64,000 bases of DNA from JANXQG01 sp964615095 (lineage in GTDB: Bacteria > Planctomycetota > Planctomycetia > Pirellulales > Thermoguttaceae), in the NCBI GenBank assembly GCA_964615095.1, contig CAZTPX010000020.1, forward strand, positions 1-64,000, read 5' to 3'. Below are positions 24,801-32,971 of this stretch, piece after piece. Within the stretch, counting starts at the first letter, position 1. Each line of letters opens with the position of its first letter. Made by a program: the position numbers and the translations under genes. A model generated the notes under the pieces. The model saw only the letters and a program-made list of their open reading frames with translations. It searched no databases and was not told the origin of the DNA.

Positions 24801-27152
24801 CTGGCGAAGGTCGGTGCCGGCTCCCTGACCATGACGGGCAATGTCAGCTTGACCGGTTCCGCCAACTTCGCCGGCGCCGTCTATCAACCGGCGGCCACCC
24901 TTTCGGCAGCCAGAGGGACGTACGTCGACGGGGGCGTGTATTGCCTAAGTGGATCGGGGCGACTAGGCGGTTCGGGCCTCTACGTCGGGCAATCGACCAC
25001 CGCCTCTTTCACGCAAACCAGCGGCACCGTCGCCAGTTCCAGTCTCTCTCTGGGCAACAATGTCGGCTCCTCGGGAAGCTACACGTTTGCCGGCGGCTCG
25101 CTCACCCCTTCCGACGAATACGTGGGAGTCTCCGGCAGCGGCAGTTATCTGCAATCGGGCGGGGCGAACACCACCACTTCTCTCTATCTCGGCGCGAACG
25201 CCAATTCCAGCGGCAGCGGCACCCTGACGGGCGGAGCCCTCTCGGGCTCTTGGGAGTATATCGGCGAGTCCGGCAGCGGTGTTCTTACGCAGTCCGGCGG
25301 GGTGAACTCCGGCTCCTTCTTCTATCTCGGCCAATATGCCAACTCTAGCGGCACCTACAACCTCAACGGCGGGCTCCTGTCGATGGACTACGAGTACCTG
25401 GACAATGCCGGCGCGGGTACGTTCAACCAATCGGGCGGGACCAATTCCGAAATCTTTCTGACGGTACAGCTCGGCAACAATTCCGGCAATTACATCCTCA
25501 GCGGCGGACGACTGATTGCCAGCACTGTCAATGTAGGCTACTCGGGCTCCGGTTCCTTCACGCAATCGGGCGGGACCAACTCGAGCGCTTCCGTGTACGT
25601 CGGAAACAATTCCAGTTCCGGCGCGTACAACCTCGGCGGCGGACAGTTGACCCCAACCAGCGTCTATGTGGGCTATTCGGGACCGGGGACTTTCTCGCTC
25701 GGCAATAGTGGGCAATTGACGGCAAACAACCTCTACGTCGGCTATTCGAGTTCCGGTTCGCTCTCGCAAACAGGCGGGGCCAGCTCCGCGGGCACGCTTA
25801 CCCTGGGCTACAATGTCGGCGCCTGCGGCGCATATAACCTCAGCGGCAGCGGCCTGATGTCGGCAGCGGTCATCAACGTCGGCTGGTCCGGCTCGGGGTC
25901 GGTTACGCAGTTCGCTGGAACGGCCTCGACGACCAACAACCTCTCGCTGGGATGCAACGCCGGCGGCGCAGGTTCGTACACGCTCAACGGCGGCCAGCTC
26001 TCGGCGCCTTACGAGAATGTGGGCCTCTCCGGCACAGGGACCTTCACCCAGTCCAGCGGCACGAACAGTATTATCAACGGCCTCAATCTCGGTTGGTACG
26101 CCGGTAGCAGCGGCACGTACAACATCAGCGGCTCCGGATCGCTTTTCGCCGCCTCTGAATTTGTCGGCGTCTCCGGCAATGGGACCTTTACCCAGTCGGG
26201 CGGAGTCAATTCTCTTTCGACCTCCGGCGTTCTCAGTCTCGGTTACACATCGAGCGCCAACGGCAGTTACAACCTGAGCGGCTCGGGATTGCTCTACGCG
26301 CCAACCGAATTCATCGGCGAATCTGGCATGGGCACTTTCAACCAGTCCGCTGGAACCAACAATGTCGGTTATCTTTACGTCGGCGTATTCACAGGCGGAA
26401 GCTACAACCTGAGCGGTTCCGGAGTGCTCTCCGCAGCCAACGAATGCATCGCCTTGTCGGGAAGCGGCACGTTCATTCAGTCGGGCGGGACAAATGCGGC
26501 GACAAGCTCGTTCTTCCTCTTTGGCGGAGGCGAGTATGATCTCACTGGCGGGGCTTTGCTCGTATCCGGCATGCAAGGCACGGGCGGCACGTTCAATCTT
26601 GGTAGCGGAACCCTTGTGGCGGGTGCTGGCTTCTCCACCAGCCAAGCCATGACGTTGAGCGGCAGCGGCGGCAATGGCAACATCAATACGGCCGGTTACG
26701 CAGTCACGTTTTCTGGCGCATTATCTGGTCCCGGCGGACTGAACAAAGTGGGACCGGGTACGCTCGTGCTCAGCGGCAGCAACGATTACCAGGGTGGGAC
26801 GGATGTCATGGCCGGCACGCTGGAGATAACCGACGCCGACGCGCTGCCCGATGCGAGCCTGACCATCGCCCCCGGTGGTACGTTTATCTTCGATCCCTCA
26901 CAGGCTGTCGCCGCACCGATAACTTCGTCAGTGGCCGCGCCGAGCAATCCCGTGCCGGAACCGTGTACGCTCGCGCTTCTCACGGTGGCAATTTGCGGTG
27001 CGGCCCTTTATGAAACCAGGTTGCGACGGGCGAAACGACGGGCTCCATCCGTATGTTTGCCATGCGAGAACACTCGTACGTGCGCCGTTCTTGCAAAGCG
27101 TGAAGACCGTATCGCTCGGGTCCGAAAAATCGAGCGGGAGGAAATGCCATGA
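21870..27152 (+). CDS. Giant exported beta-strand-repeat protein with PEP-CTERM signal
   Basis: 1760 aa. The start at 21870 has AAGGAG 8 nt upstream and a signal peptide (AVAALTYLTIALAAVPRLRA). Residues about 30-180 are a unique N-domain. Residues 185-1000 contain autotransporter-associated beta-strand repeats (LVKTGSGTLLLVGSDTFSGG, SGGVLQIGSSSALG, AGTLDLHGYNLSLG). Residues about 1040-1570 hold roughly 13 shorter units of about 40 aa (SGSYNLSGSG, VGVSGSGTFTQSGGTNS, LYLGYN). Near residue 1690 PEPCTLALLTVAICGAALYE with a basic cluster is a PEP-CTERM signal. About 35 extra residues follow, which is unusual. The stop overlaps the kinase start (ATGA at 27149-27152). Likely a surface or matrix protein; there is no autotransporter barrel. 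Confidence 0.85.
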   Translation: MRVLRCAIWRAVAALTYLTIALAAVPRLRAQDKTYFITGINMGVTGSITTDGALGNLSASDILGWSLTATTWQNSGSSESVFPSAGLVATQSQLYLNFPTALGSGSTLQFATYPSVAFSTAYGYNSQDYAQITYAEDVYYAANDFFGTTYSYTPGFGTVPNNFVVAAVGWTGTAGGSWNNASNWSTGASPNGVGLAAVVGAGTATPVNITLDTPQTLGSLTLMNTAGNAAGYTLSAGGAGSLTMSNSGLAAQINVLSGSHAIAANVILPGSLAIAADLGSTLNISGAISGPGSLSESGSGELILAGSNGFTGGATISGLVQLGNDGALGNGSVYVSGTLDVHGYNASAGSLGGNGTIDDLSGSGSLTIGAGNLSTTFPGTIRNTAGELAIVKTGSGTAVFSGTNSYSGGTSVSGGVLQIGSSSALGDAAAPLALTAGTLDLHGYNLSLGALSGNGTVNNLASAAAGLTVGAGNASATFSGTLQNSAGQLSLTKTGSGTLALDGTSSYGGGTTVASGLLQVGNAAALGTGGLSVTGGTLDLHGFNLSLGSLTGGGVIDNLGGGSASLTVNNGASSNIFSGAINNSSGVVSLSVVGSGTLTLTGSNGYSGTTAVSAGALKLDFSQTGAPVANIVNYAADNSSLALSAGTLLLQGNTGAANSQCFNGLTIQPGSSFVVLSGAASSSLALSVGAISNAVGGAVDFTLPGGAQTAGNGIATTSGTTNGILGGFATVGGANWATVAGGLVVPYSGYTTLGGPNQNISGNAAANVLVDDTSTGNVGLATSNTTINSLLVSDANARTVNVGTGNTLRLGALGGILLPPGAGGLTIGVLGSAGTLTAGGADNTAGELYLANFSSNPLAIDSVVADNGSGAVALVKTGSGTLLLVGSDTFSGGTTLDAGVLQLGSSAALGAGTAALNVAGGTLDLHGNNLALGQVSQASGSVIGNLAGNGAYTLTVGNGNASSTLAGTIQSTTGSLSLAKVGAGSLTMTGNVSLTGSANFAGAVYQPAATLSAARGTYVDGGVYCLSGSGRLGGSGLYVGQSTTASFTQTSGTVASSSLSLGNNVGSSGSYTFAGGSLTPSDEYVGVSGSGSYLQSGGANTTTSLYLGANANSSGSGTLTGGALSGSWEYIGESGSGVLTQSGGVNSGSFFYLGQYANSSGTYNLNGGLLSMDYEYLDNAGAGTFNQSGGTNSEIFLTVQLGNNSGNYILSGGRLIASTVNVGYSGSGSFTQSGGTNSSASVYVGNNSSSGAYNLGGGQLTPTSVYVGYSGPGTFSLGNSGQLTANNLYVGYSSSGSLSQTGGASSAGTLTLGYNVGACGAYNLSGSGLMSAAVINVGWSGSGSVTQFAGTASTTNNLSLGCNAGGAGSYTLNGGQLSAPYENVGLSGTGTFTQSSGTNSIINGLNLGWYAGSSGTYNISGSGSLFAASEFVGVSGNGTFTQSGGVNSLSTSGVLSLGYTSSANGSYNLSGSGLLYAPTEFIGESGMGTFNQSAGTNNVGYLYVGVFTGGSYNLSGSGVLSAANECIALSGSGTFIQSGGTNAATSSFFLFGGGEYDLTGGALLVSGMQGTGGTFNLGSGTLVAGAGFSTSQAMTLSGSGGNGNINTAGYAVTFSGALSGPGGLNKVGPGTLVLSGSNDYQGGTDVMAGTLEITDADALPDASLTIAPGGTFIFDPSQAVAAPITSSVAAPSNPVPEPCTLALLTVAICGAALYETRLRRAKRRAPSVCLPCENTRTCAVLAKREDRIARVRKIEREEMP
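25010..26570 (+). repeat. Tandem degenerate repeats of about 40 codons within the giant protein gene
   Basis: About 13 units, each with a pattern like Y-N-L-S-G-(S)G-L-x-(6)-VGxSGSGTFTQSGGTNS-x-LxLG. At DNA level they are diverged, with recurring words such as TCGGGCGGGACCAA. Unit length varies by a few codons. A regular beta-helix is the likely fold. Confidence 0.8.
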
Positions 27153-30100
27153 ACTGCCCGGATCGCAAGGTGTTGCTGGCCTTTCGCACCGGCGAGCTTT
27201 CCGAAGCGGTAGCCGAGGAGGTTATCTCCCACATCAGCGTATGCGCAGACTGCCAGACGACGCTCCATGCGCTCGGCGATGCGGACGACACCCTGGTCGC
27301 CAAACTGCGGAACCCGGCTGTCGACGACCCCTATAAGGATGAGCCGCAGCGGGCGGCATTGATGGCGCGGGCCATGGCGATCGTGACCGGCGGCGCGCCG
27401 GTTTCCGACCAACCGGCCACGGAGGCCGCAGTGCCTGTCGATCTCGGCTGCCTGGGTGAATACGAACTCTTGGCCAAGCTGGGCGAAGGGGGCATGGGGG
27501 CGGTCTACAAGGCCCGCCAGACCCGGCTCAAGAAGATCGTGGCTCTCAAGGTTTTGCCCAAGGAACGCACGGCCGACCCGCGGGCGGTAACGCGATTCGA
27601 GCGAGAGATGGAGGCGGTGGGCCAACTCAGCCATCCGAACATCGTGCAGGCCTACGATGCCCGCGACATCGACGGCACGACCGTGCTCGTCATGGAGTAC
27701 GTCGATGGAGAGGACCTGGCTCGCGTGTTGCAGCGCGTCAAAATCCTGCGGATTCCGGATGCCTGCGAAGTGGTCCGTCAGGTGGCCTTGGGGCTGCAAT
27801 ACGCCCACGAACACGGCCTGGTCCACCGCGACATCAAGCCTTCGAACCTGATGCTGAGCGTCCTCCCCTCTCTTTCCGAGAAAGGCGAAGGGGTTGAGGG
27901 GATCGTCAAGATCCTCGACCTCGGTTTGGCCCTGCTGGGCACGGATTCTCCCGGCGAGGGCGAGCTCACTGCGGCCGGCTCGGCCATAGGCACGGCCGAC
28001 TACATCGCCCCGGAACAGGTTTCGGACGCGCACTCCGTCGACATCCGGGCCGACATCTACTCGCTGGGTTGCACATTCTACAAGCTGCTGAGCGGCCGCG
28101 CCCCTTTCAGCGGGCCGCAGTACAAGACCCAGGCCGAGAAGCTGGTGGGCCACTTGAAGGAGACGCCACCGCCGGTGCAACGGCTGCGTAGTGACGTGCC
28201 AGCCGAGTTGACCGCAGTGATCGAGCGGATGATGGCCAAGTCGCCGGACGATCGTTTCGCCACTCCGGCAGAGGTGGCCGCGGCGGTCGCGCCGCTGGCC
28301 GCCGGGTGCGACTTGGGACGGCTTTCATCAGAGGCCGCTGACCTGGCCGGCGATGCCGGGGCCGTGGAGAACTCGCTGACCGCCACCAAGCCGCTTGCCT
28401 CCTCTGCCGATGTCGGCACGAATGGGGGCAGCAAGAGCCAGCCAGCGGTTGCGCCAAGGGGTCTTCGCCGACTCCGGGAAAAGGCTGGAACGCCGCGCGG
28501 CATCGCCATCGTTGTCGGCCTTTCCGCTGTCATCCTCCTGGGCACGCTGCTGACGCTTGCTACGCGTAAAGGCACGCTGGTGATCGAGTATGACGATCCG
28601 AACGTGCAGGTGGCCGTGAAGCAAGGGGGCGAGGTGGTCGATGTGGTCGATGCCCGCTCGGGCTGGAAGCTCAGCCTAAGACCAGGCCAGTACGAGTTGG
28701 CGCCGCAAGGCGGCACGGAGCGTTTCGAACTCGATCAAGATACGATCACGGTGCATCGGGGTGACGTGGTGACTGTCAAAGTGACGCTGAAACGCGATCC
28801 TCCAATCCCCGGCCCCAAATCGCAGATTTCAGGCCTGAAATCCCCTGTCCCGCCTCACGCCGTCGCTCCTTTCGACGCCAAGACGGCCCGCCAGCATCAA
28901 GAGGCCTGGGCCAAGTGCCTCGGCGTGCCGATCGAATTGACCAACTCCATCGGCATGAAGTTAGTGCTCATCCCGCCGGGCGAGTTCCAGATGGGATCGC
29001 CCCCGGAACTGATCGACGAGGAGTTGAAGGCCCACGGCGACGGTGGTTGGTTCAACGCTCGTGTGCTGAGTGAGGAGCCAAGGCACCAGGTGCGGATTAC
29101 GCGGCCATTCTACCTCGGTGTCTATGATGTGACGCAGGAAGAATACCAGCGAGTGATGGGCAGAAACGTCAGCTTCTTTACGGCCACCGGGAATGGAAAA
29201 GAAAAGGTCGGCGGCCTGGATACGAAGCGGTTCCCGGTGGAACAGGTGCCGTGGGCGGATGCCATCGCGTTCTGCAAACGGCTGTCGGAGACGCCGGAGG
29301 AGAAGACGGCGGGGAGACGGTATCGACTCCCTTCCGAGGCGCAGTGGGAATATTCTTGCCGTGCAGGGAGCGAGTCAAAGTGGCATTGCGGGAACCAGGA
29401 GGCGAGTCTGGCGGACTATGCGTGGTTTCGCGGCAATTCGAGTGGGCGGACGCACGAAGTGGGCCAGCGGAAAGCGAATCCTTGGGGTCTGTACGACATG
29501 CACGGCAACGTGTGGCAGTGGTGCCAGGACTGGTACGACCAGGCTTATTACCGGACATCGCCAACAGATGATCCGAGTGGTCCTCGAGATGCCCCGTACC
29601 GCGCGGCCCGTGGCGGTGGCTGGAACGAGGTGACATGGTATTGCCGATCCGCATACCGCAGCCTTGCCGAGCCCTGGGAGGGCAAAAACATCTTAGGTTT
29701 CCGCGTTTCCCTTGTTGTGCCGGACGCGGCGGCTGAGCGCGCAAAAATGAGCCGCACCGATGATTCCGCACATCCCTTCAGTGGCGCGGCCGCCAATGAA
29801 CCACCTCCCGCCGTCGCCCCTTTCGACGCCCAGAAGGCCAAAGAGCATCAAGAGGCCTGGGCCAAGCACCTTGGCGTGCCGGTCGAGCGGACCAACTCGA
29901 TCGGCATGAAACTGGTACTCATCCCGCCGGGCGAGTTCATGATGGGCTCACCCAAGGAATGGATCGAAGAGGAACTGAAGGCGTATACAAATACCGAGGT
30001 TTGGAAGATGCTAGCCCTGAGCGAGGGGCCACAACACCGGGTGCGGATCACAAAGCCATTCTATCTGGGCGTGATGGCTGTGACGCAAGAGGAGTACCAG

Positions 30101-32929
30101 CGGGTCATGGGTTACAACCCGAGCTGGTTCTGCACCACAGGCGGTGGGAAAGACTTCATCGAGGGGTATGAAACGAAGCGGTTTCCGGTCGAGCACGTAT
30201 CGTGGAACGAGGCGGTGGAGTTCTGCCGAAAACTGTCGAATCTGCCGGAAGAAGAACTGGCGGGAAGAACGTACCGTCTGCCTTCGGATGCGCAGCGGGA
30301 GTATTCTTGCCGCGCTGGGAGCGTGGGTCGGTACGGTTTTGGTTCGGGTCGCAGCGGAATTCCCAGGGAGCACGAGGAACACGACCTCCCCGACTACGCG
30401 TGGTTTAGCGGGAATTCTGGCGGGAGAACACACGCGGTGGGCGGGAAGCGAGCCAGCGCCTGGGGATTGTACGATATGCATGGCAACGTGTGGGAGTGGT
30501 GCAACGACTGGTTCGACAAGGACTATTACGCGAATTCGGCGACAGACGACCCAGCGGGACCGCTCACGGGCTCCTACCGTGTGGCTCGCGGCGGTAGCTG
30601 GGCATATGGGTCACCCAATTGCACGTCGGTGTGCCGAAATCTCGGAGGGCCGGAGTTCGGGTGCTTCCAGTATGGCTTTCGTGTCTCGCTAGTTTTGGCA
30701 GACACGGCCGCGGAGCGGGGGACGAGGAGCCGTAGCGATGATTCCGCACATCCCTTCAGTGGCGCGGCCGCCAATGAACCACCTCCCGCCGTCGCCCCTT
30801 TCGACGCCCAGAAGGCCAAAGAGCATCAAGAGGCCTGGGCCAAGCACCTTGGCGTGCCGTCGGAACTGAACAATTCCATTGGCATGAACTTCCGGCTCAT
30901 TCCGCCCGGCGAGTTCACGATGGGCTCGCCCACGGAACTGATCGAAGACGAATTGAAGGATCCGAGTACTTCGGCCTGGTTCCTACCGAGCGAGGGACCG
31001 CAACATCGTGTGCGAATCACCAAGCCGTTCTTTTTGGCGACCGATCCGGTGACTCAGGAAGAGTACCAACGGGTCACGGGTAGTAACCCGAGTTACTTCT
31101 GCGCGACGGGCCGTGGGAAGGATATTGTCGAAGGTCAGGATACGAAGCGGTATCCCGTGGAGGAAGTGTCGTGGGACGACGCGGTGGAATTCTGCCGCAA
31201 GTTGTCCGCAGTGCCGGAAGAGAAGGCCGCGGGTCGAAGGTACTGCTTGCCCTCGGAGGCTCAGTGGGAGTACGCTTGCCGCGCCGGGAGTACGGGTCGT
31301 TTCAGCTTCAGTTCCGGACGCAACGAGATTCCCAAAACGGTGGATGAGACCGAGCTTCTCAACTATGCATGGTTCGCCGGCAATGCGGGCGGCAGGACGC
31401 ACGCGGTGGGTAGGAAGCGGCCCAACGCCTGGGGGCTGTGCGATATGCACGGCAATGTATGGCAGTGGTGCCAGGACTGGTGGGATATGGACTACTATGC
31501 GAAGTCCGGGAGCGAGGACCCGACCGGGCCCGGCAGTGGCTCGCTTCGCGTGCATCGCGGCGGCGATTTCTCATCCGGATTCTGCCGGTCAGCAATCCGC
31601 GATCCCCGGGAACCCGCCTTTCGTAACGCTAACTTAGGCTTTCGCGTGGCCTTACTCGTGGCCGACACGGCAGCCGAGCGGGCGAAGACGACTCGTAACA
31701 CCACGGTCGCGCCACCGCCCGCCGATGCGAGCGGGCAACGTCCAGTACCGGCCGCAGCAACGGTTCTTTCTCCGTACCGCAAGCCGCTTCCTGCCGTTGG
31801 TAGCCTTATCGGTCCCGACGGTAAGTGGAAACTGCCGCCCGGCGCTCCGTCGCCCGCCATCGCCCCGTTCGATGAAGCCAACGCCAAGGAACACCAAACG
31901 GCATGGGCCAAGCACGTCGGTGCGCCGGTCGAGATCAGCAACGCCATCGGCATGAAGCTCCGACTGATCCCGCCGGGCGAGTTCACGATGGGCGCGCCGA
32001 AGGATTGGAACGAAGAGGAACTGAAGCTAATCGCCGTTGAACAGGGAAAGGAGAACGCGAAGGCGTTGGATCAGGCGTGTAAGGACAATGTGCTCGGCAA
32101 GGTGCAGCACCGGGTACGGGTGACCAGGCCATTTTACCTCGGAACGTACCCGGTGACGCAGGAAGAGTATCAGCGGATCATGGAAAACAACCCGAGTTTC
32201 TTTTGCGCGACGGGCGGTGGAAAGGACATCGTCGAAGGGTATGATACACGGCGGTTTCCGGTGGAAGTAGTGTCGTGGAACGCGGCGGCGGAGTTCTGTC
32301 GAAAACTCGCCGATCTGCCGGAAGAAAAAGCGGCCGGGCGAACGTATCGTCTGCCTTCCGAGGCGCAATGGGAGTACGCCTGCCGCGCGGGGAGCATGGG
32401 GCGATATGGCTTCACGGCAGTCTTTAGCGGGAGTGCCAGGGAGGCTGAGGAGCAAAGACTGCCCGAGTACGGCTGGTTCAGTGGCAATTCTGGCGGCAGG
32501 ACGCACGCGGTGGGCAGAAAGCGGCCCAACGCCTGGGGGCTGTGCGATATGCACGGCAATGTGTGGCAGTGGTGCAAGGACTGGCACGACAAAGACTATT
32601 ATGCCCAGTCGCCACTTGACGACCCGCCTGGGCCTGCCACCGCCACGCAGCGCGTGCTTCGCGGCGGTAGCTGGCGATACTGGCCGTGGGCCTGCACTTC
32701 GGCGCGCCGTGGCTACGGCGGGCCGCAGCCCGGGTGCTTCCAATGGGGCTTCCGCGTCTGCTTAGTTCTGCCGGACAAGCCGGAAGAGCTACCGCATGCC
32801 ACGCTCCAAGGGAAAGCTGCGCCAACTGCGAAATCTGAAATTCCAAATCTGAAATCTCAAATTCCTTCGCATCCGCCCGCGATCGTGCCCGCGGATGCGG
32901 CAAAGGCCACGAAGCACCCGGGGAACTGA
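27149..32929 (+). CDS. Zinc-finger Ser/Thr kinase fused to four FGE/SUMF1-like domains
   Basis: 1926 aa. Residues 1-40: anti-sigma-type zinc finger (C3, H28, C32, C35). Residues 105-360: Hanks kinase with LGEGGMGAVYKA, VALKVL, LVHRDIKPSNLML, ILDLGLALL (DFG as DLG) and YIAPEQVSD. A TM segment lies near residues 450-470 (GIAIVVGLSAVILLGTLLTL), then a PEGA-like stretch. Four SUMF1/FGE-type modules follow (about 598-855, 914-1177, 1240-1497 and 1596-1866), each starting NSIGMKLxLIPPGEF or close to it and containing GLYDMHGNVWQWC-type motifs. None has the C-x4-C pair of a true formylglycine-generating enzyme, so they probably bind ligand outside the membrane. It lies behind an ECF sigma gene and overlaps the giant PEP-CTERM gene by 4 nt. 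Confidence 0.88.
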   Translation: MNCPDRKVLLAFRTGELSEAVAEEVISHISVCADCQTTLHALGDADDTLVAKLRNPAVDDPYKDEPQRAALMARAMAIVTGGAPVSDQPATEAAVPVDLGCLGEYELLAKLGEGGMGAVYKARQTRLKKIVALKVLPKERTADPRAVTRFEREMEAVGQLSHPNIVQAYDARDIDGTTVLVMEYVDGEDLARVLQRVKILRIPDACEVVRQVALGLQYAHEHGLVHRDIKPSNLMLSVLPSLSEKGEGVEGIVKILDLGLALLGTDSPGEGELTAAGSAIGTADYIAPEQVSDAHSVDIRADIYSLGCTFYKLLSGRAPFSGPQYKTQAEKLVGHLKETPPPVQRLRSDVPAELTAVIERMMAKSPDDRFATPAEVAAAVAPLAAGCDLGRLSSEAADLAGDAGAVENSLTATKPLASSADVGTNGGSKSQPAVAPRGLRRLREKAGTPRGIAIVVGLSAVILLGTLLTLATRKGTLVIEYDDPNVQVAVKQGGEVVDVVDARSGWKLSLRPGQYELAPQGGTERFELDQDTITVHRGDVVTVKVTLKRDPPIPGPKSQISGLKSPVPPHAVAPFDAKTARQHQEAWAKCLGVPIELTNSIGMKLVLIPPGEFQMGSPPELIDEELKAHGDGGWFNARVLSEEPRHQVRITRPFYLGVYDVTQEEYQRVMGRNVSFFTATGNGKEKVGGLDTKRFPVEQVPWADAIAFCKRLSETPEEKTAGRRYRLPSEAQWEYSCRAGSESKWHCGNQEASLADYAWFRGNSSGRTHEVGQRKANPWGLYDMHGNVWQWCQDWYDQAYYRTSPTDDPSGPRDAPYRAARGGGWNEVTWYCRSAYRSLAEPWEGKNILGFRVSLVVPDAAAERAKMSRTDDSAHPFSGAAANEPPPAVAPFDAQKAKEHQEAWAKHLGVPVERTNSIGMKLVLIPPGEFMMGSPKEWIEEELKAYTNTEVWKMLALSEGPQHRVRITKPFYLGVMAVTQEEYQRVMGYNPSWFCTTGGGKDFIEGYETKRFPVEHVSWNEAVEFCRKLSNLPEEELAGRTYRLPSDAQREYSCRAGSVGRYGFGSGRSGIPREHEEHDLPDYAWFSGNSGGRTHAVGGKRASAWGLYDMHGNVWEWCNDWFDKDYYANSATDDPAGPLTGSYRVARGGSWAYGSPNCTSVCRNLGGPEFGCFQYGFRVSLVLADTAAERGTRSRSDDSAHPFSGAAANEPPPAVAPFDAQKAKEHQEAWAKHLGVPSELNNSIGMNFRLIPPGEFTMGSPTELIEDELKDPSTSAWFLPSEGPQHRVRITKPFFLATDPVTQEEYQRVTGSNPSYFCATGRGKDIVEGQDTKRYPVEEVSWDDAVEFCRKLSAVPEEKAAGRRYCLPSEAQWEYACRAGSTGRFSFSSGRNEIPKTVDETELLNYAWFAGNAGGRTHAVGRKRPNAWGLCDMHGNVWQWCQDWWDMDYYAKSGSEDPTGPGSGSLRVHRGGDFSSGFCRSAIRDPREPAFRNANLGFRVALLVADTAAERAKTTRNTTVAPPPADASGQRPVPAAATVLSPYRKPLPAVGSLIGPDGKWKLPPGAPSPAIAPFDEANAKEHQTAWAKHVGAPVEISNAIGMKLRLIPPGEFTMGAPKDWNEEELKLIAVEQGKENAKALDQACKDNVLGKVQHRVRVTRPFYLGTYPVTQEEYQRIMENNPSFFCATGGGKDIVEGYDTRRFPVEVVSWNAAAEFCRKLADLPEEKAAGRTYRLPSEAQWEYACRAGSMGRYGFTAVFSGSAREAEEQRLPEYGWFSGNSGGRTHAVGRKRPNAWGLCDMHGNVWQWCKDWHDKDYYAQSPLDDPPGPATATQRVLRGGSWRYWPWACTSARRGYGGPQPGCFQWGFRVCLVLPDKPEELPHATLQGKAAPTAKSEIPNLKSQIPSHPPAIVPADAAKATKHPGN
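27862..27901. repeat. In-frame palindromic insert in kinase catalytic domain
   Basis: CCTCCCCTCTC through GGTTGAGGGG, placed between the catalytic loop and the DLG motif. It encodes about 13 extra residues (LPSLSEKGEGVEG). The truncated copy has a 103-nt version at the same site. Typical kinases have a very short link here. Confidence 0.7.
29758..29881 (+). repeat. 124-nt perfect direct repeat, copy 1
   Basis: Identical to 30736-30859, 978 nt (326 codons) away. It covers the linker before FGE-like module 2 (HPFSGAAANEPPPAVAPFDA to WAKHLGVP). The modules themselves are diverged, so this points to recent gene conversion or module duplication. Confidence 0.9.
30736..30859 (+). repeat. 124-nt perfect direct repeat, copy 2
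   Basis: The second copy of the linker block at 29758-29881, located before FGE-like module 3. Confidence 0.9.
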
Positions 32930-32971
32930 GCCAAACGTCTCAATCGAACATCCCAAACAAGGAGACCGATC

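Noticed and set aside
24963..26645. 560-aa minus-strand frame opposite the repeat region of the giant PEP-CTERM gene
   Set aside because: Generated by the repeat composition of the coding strand; no start site or family match.
28930..32760. FGE-like modules as the activating enzyme for the nearby sulfatase
   Set aside because: They lack the C-x4-C active-site pair and are fused to a kinase.
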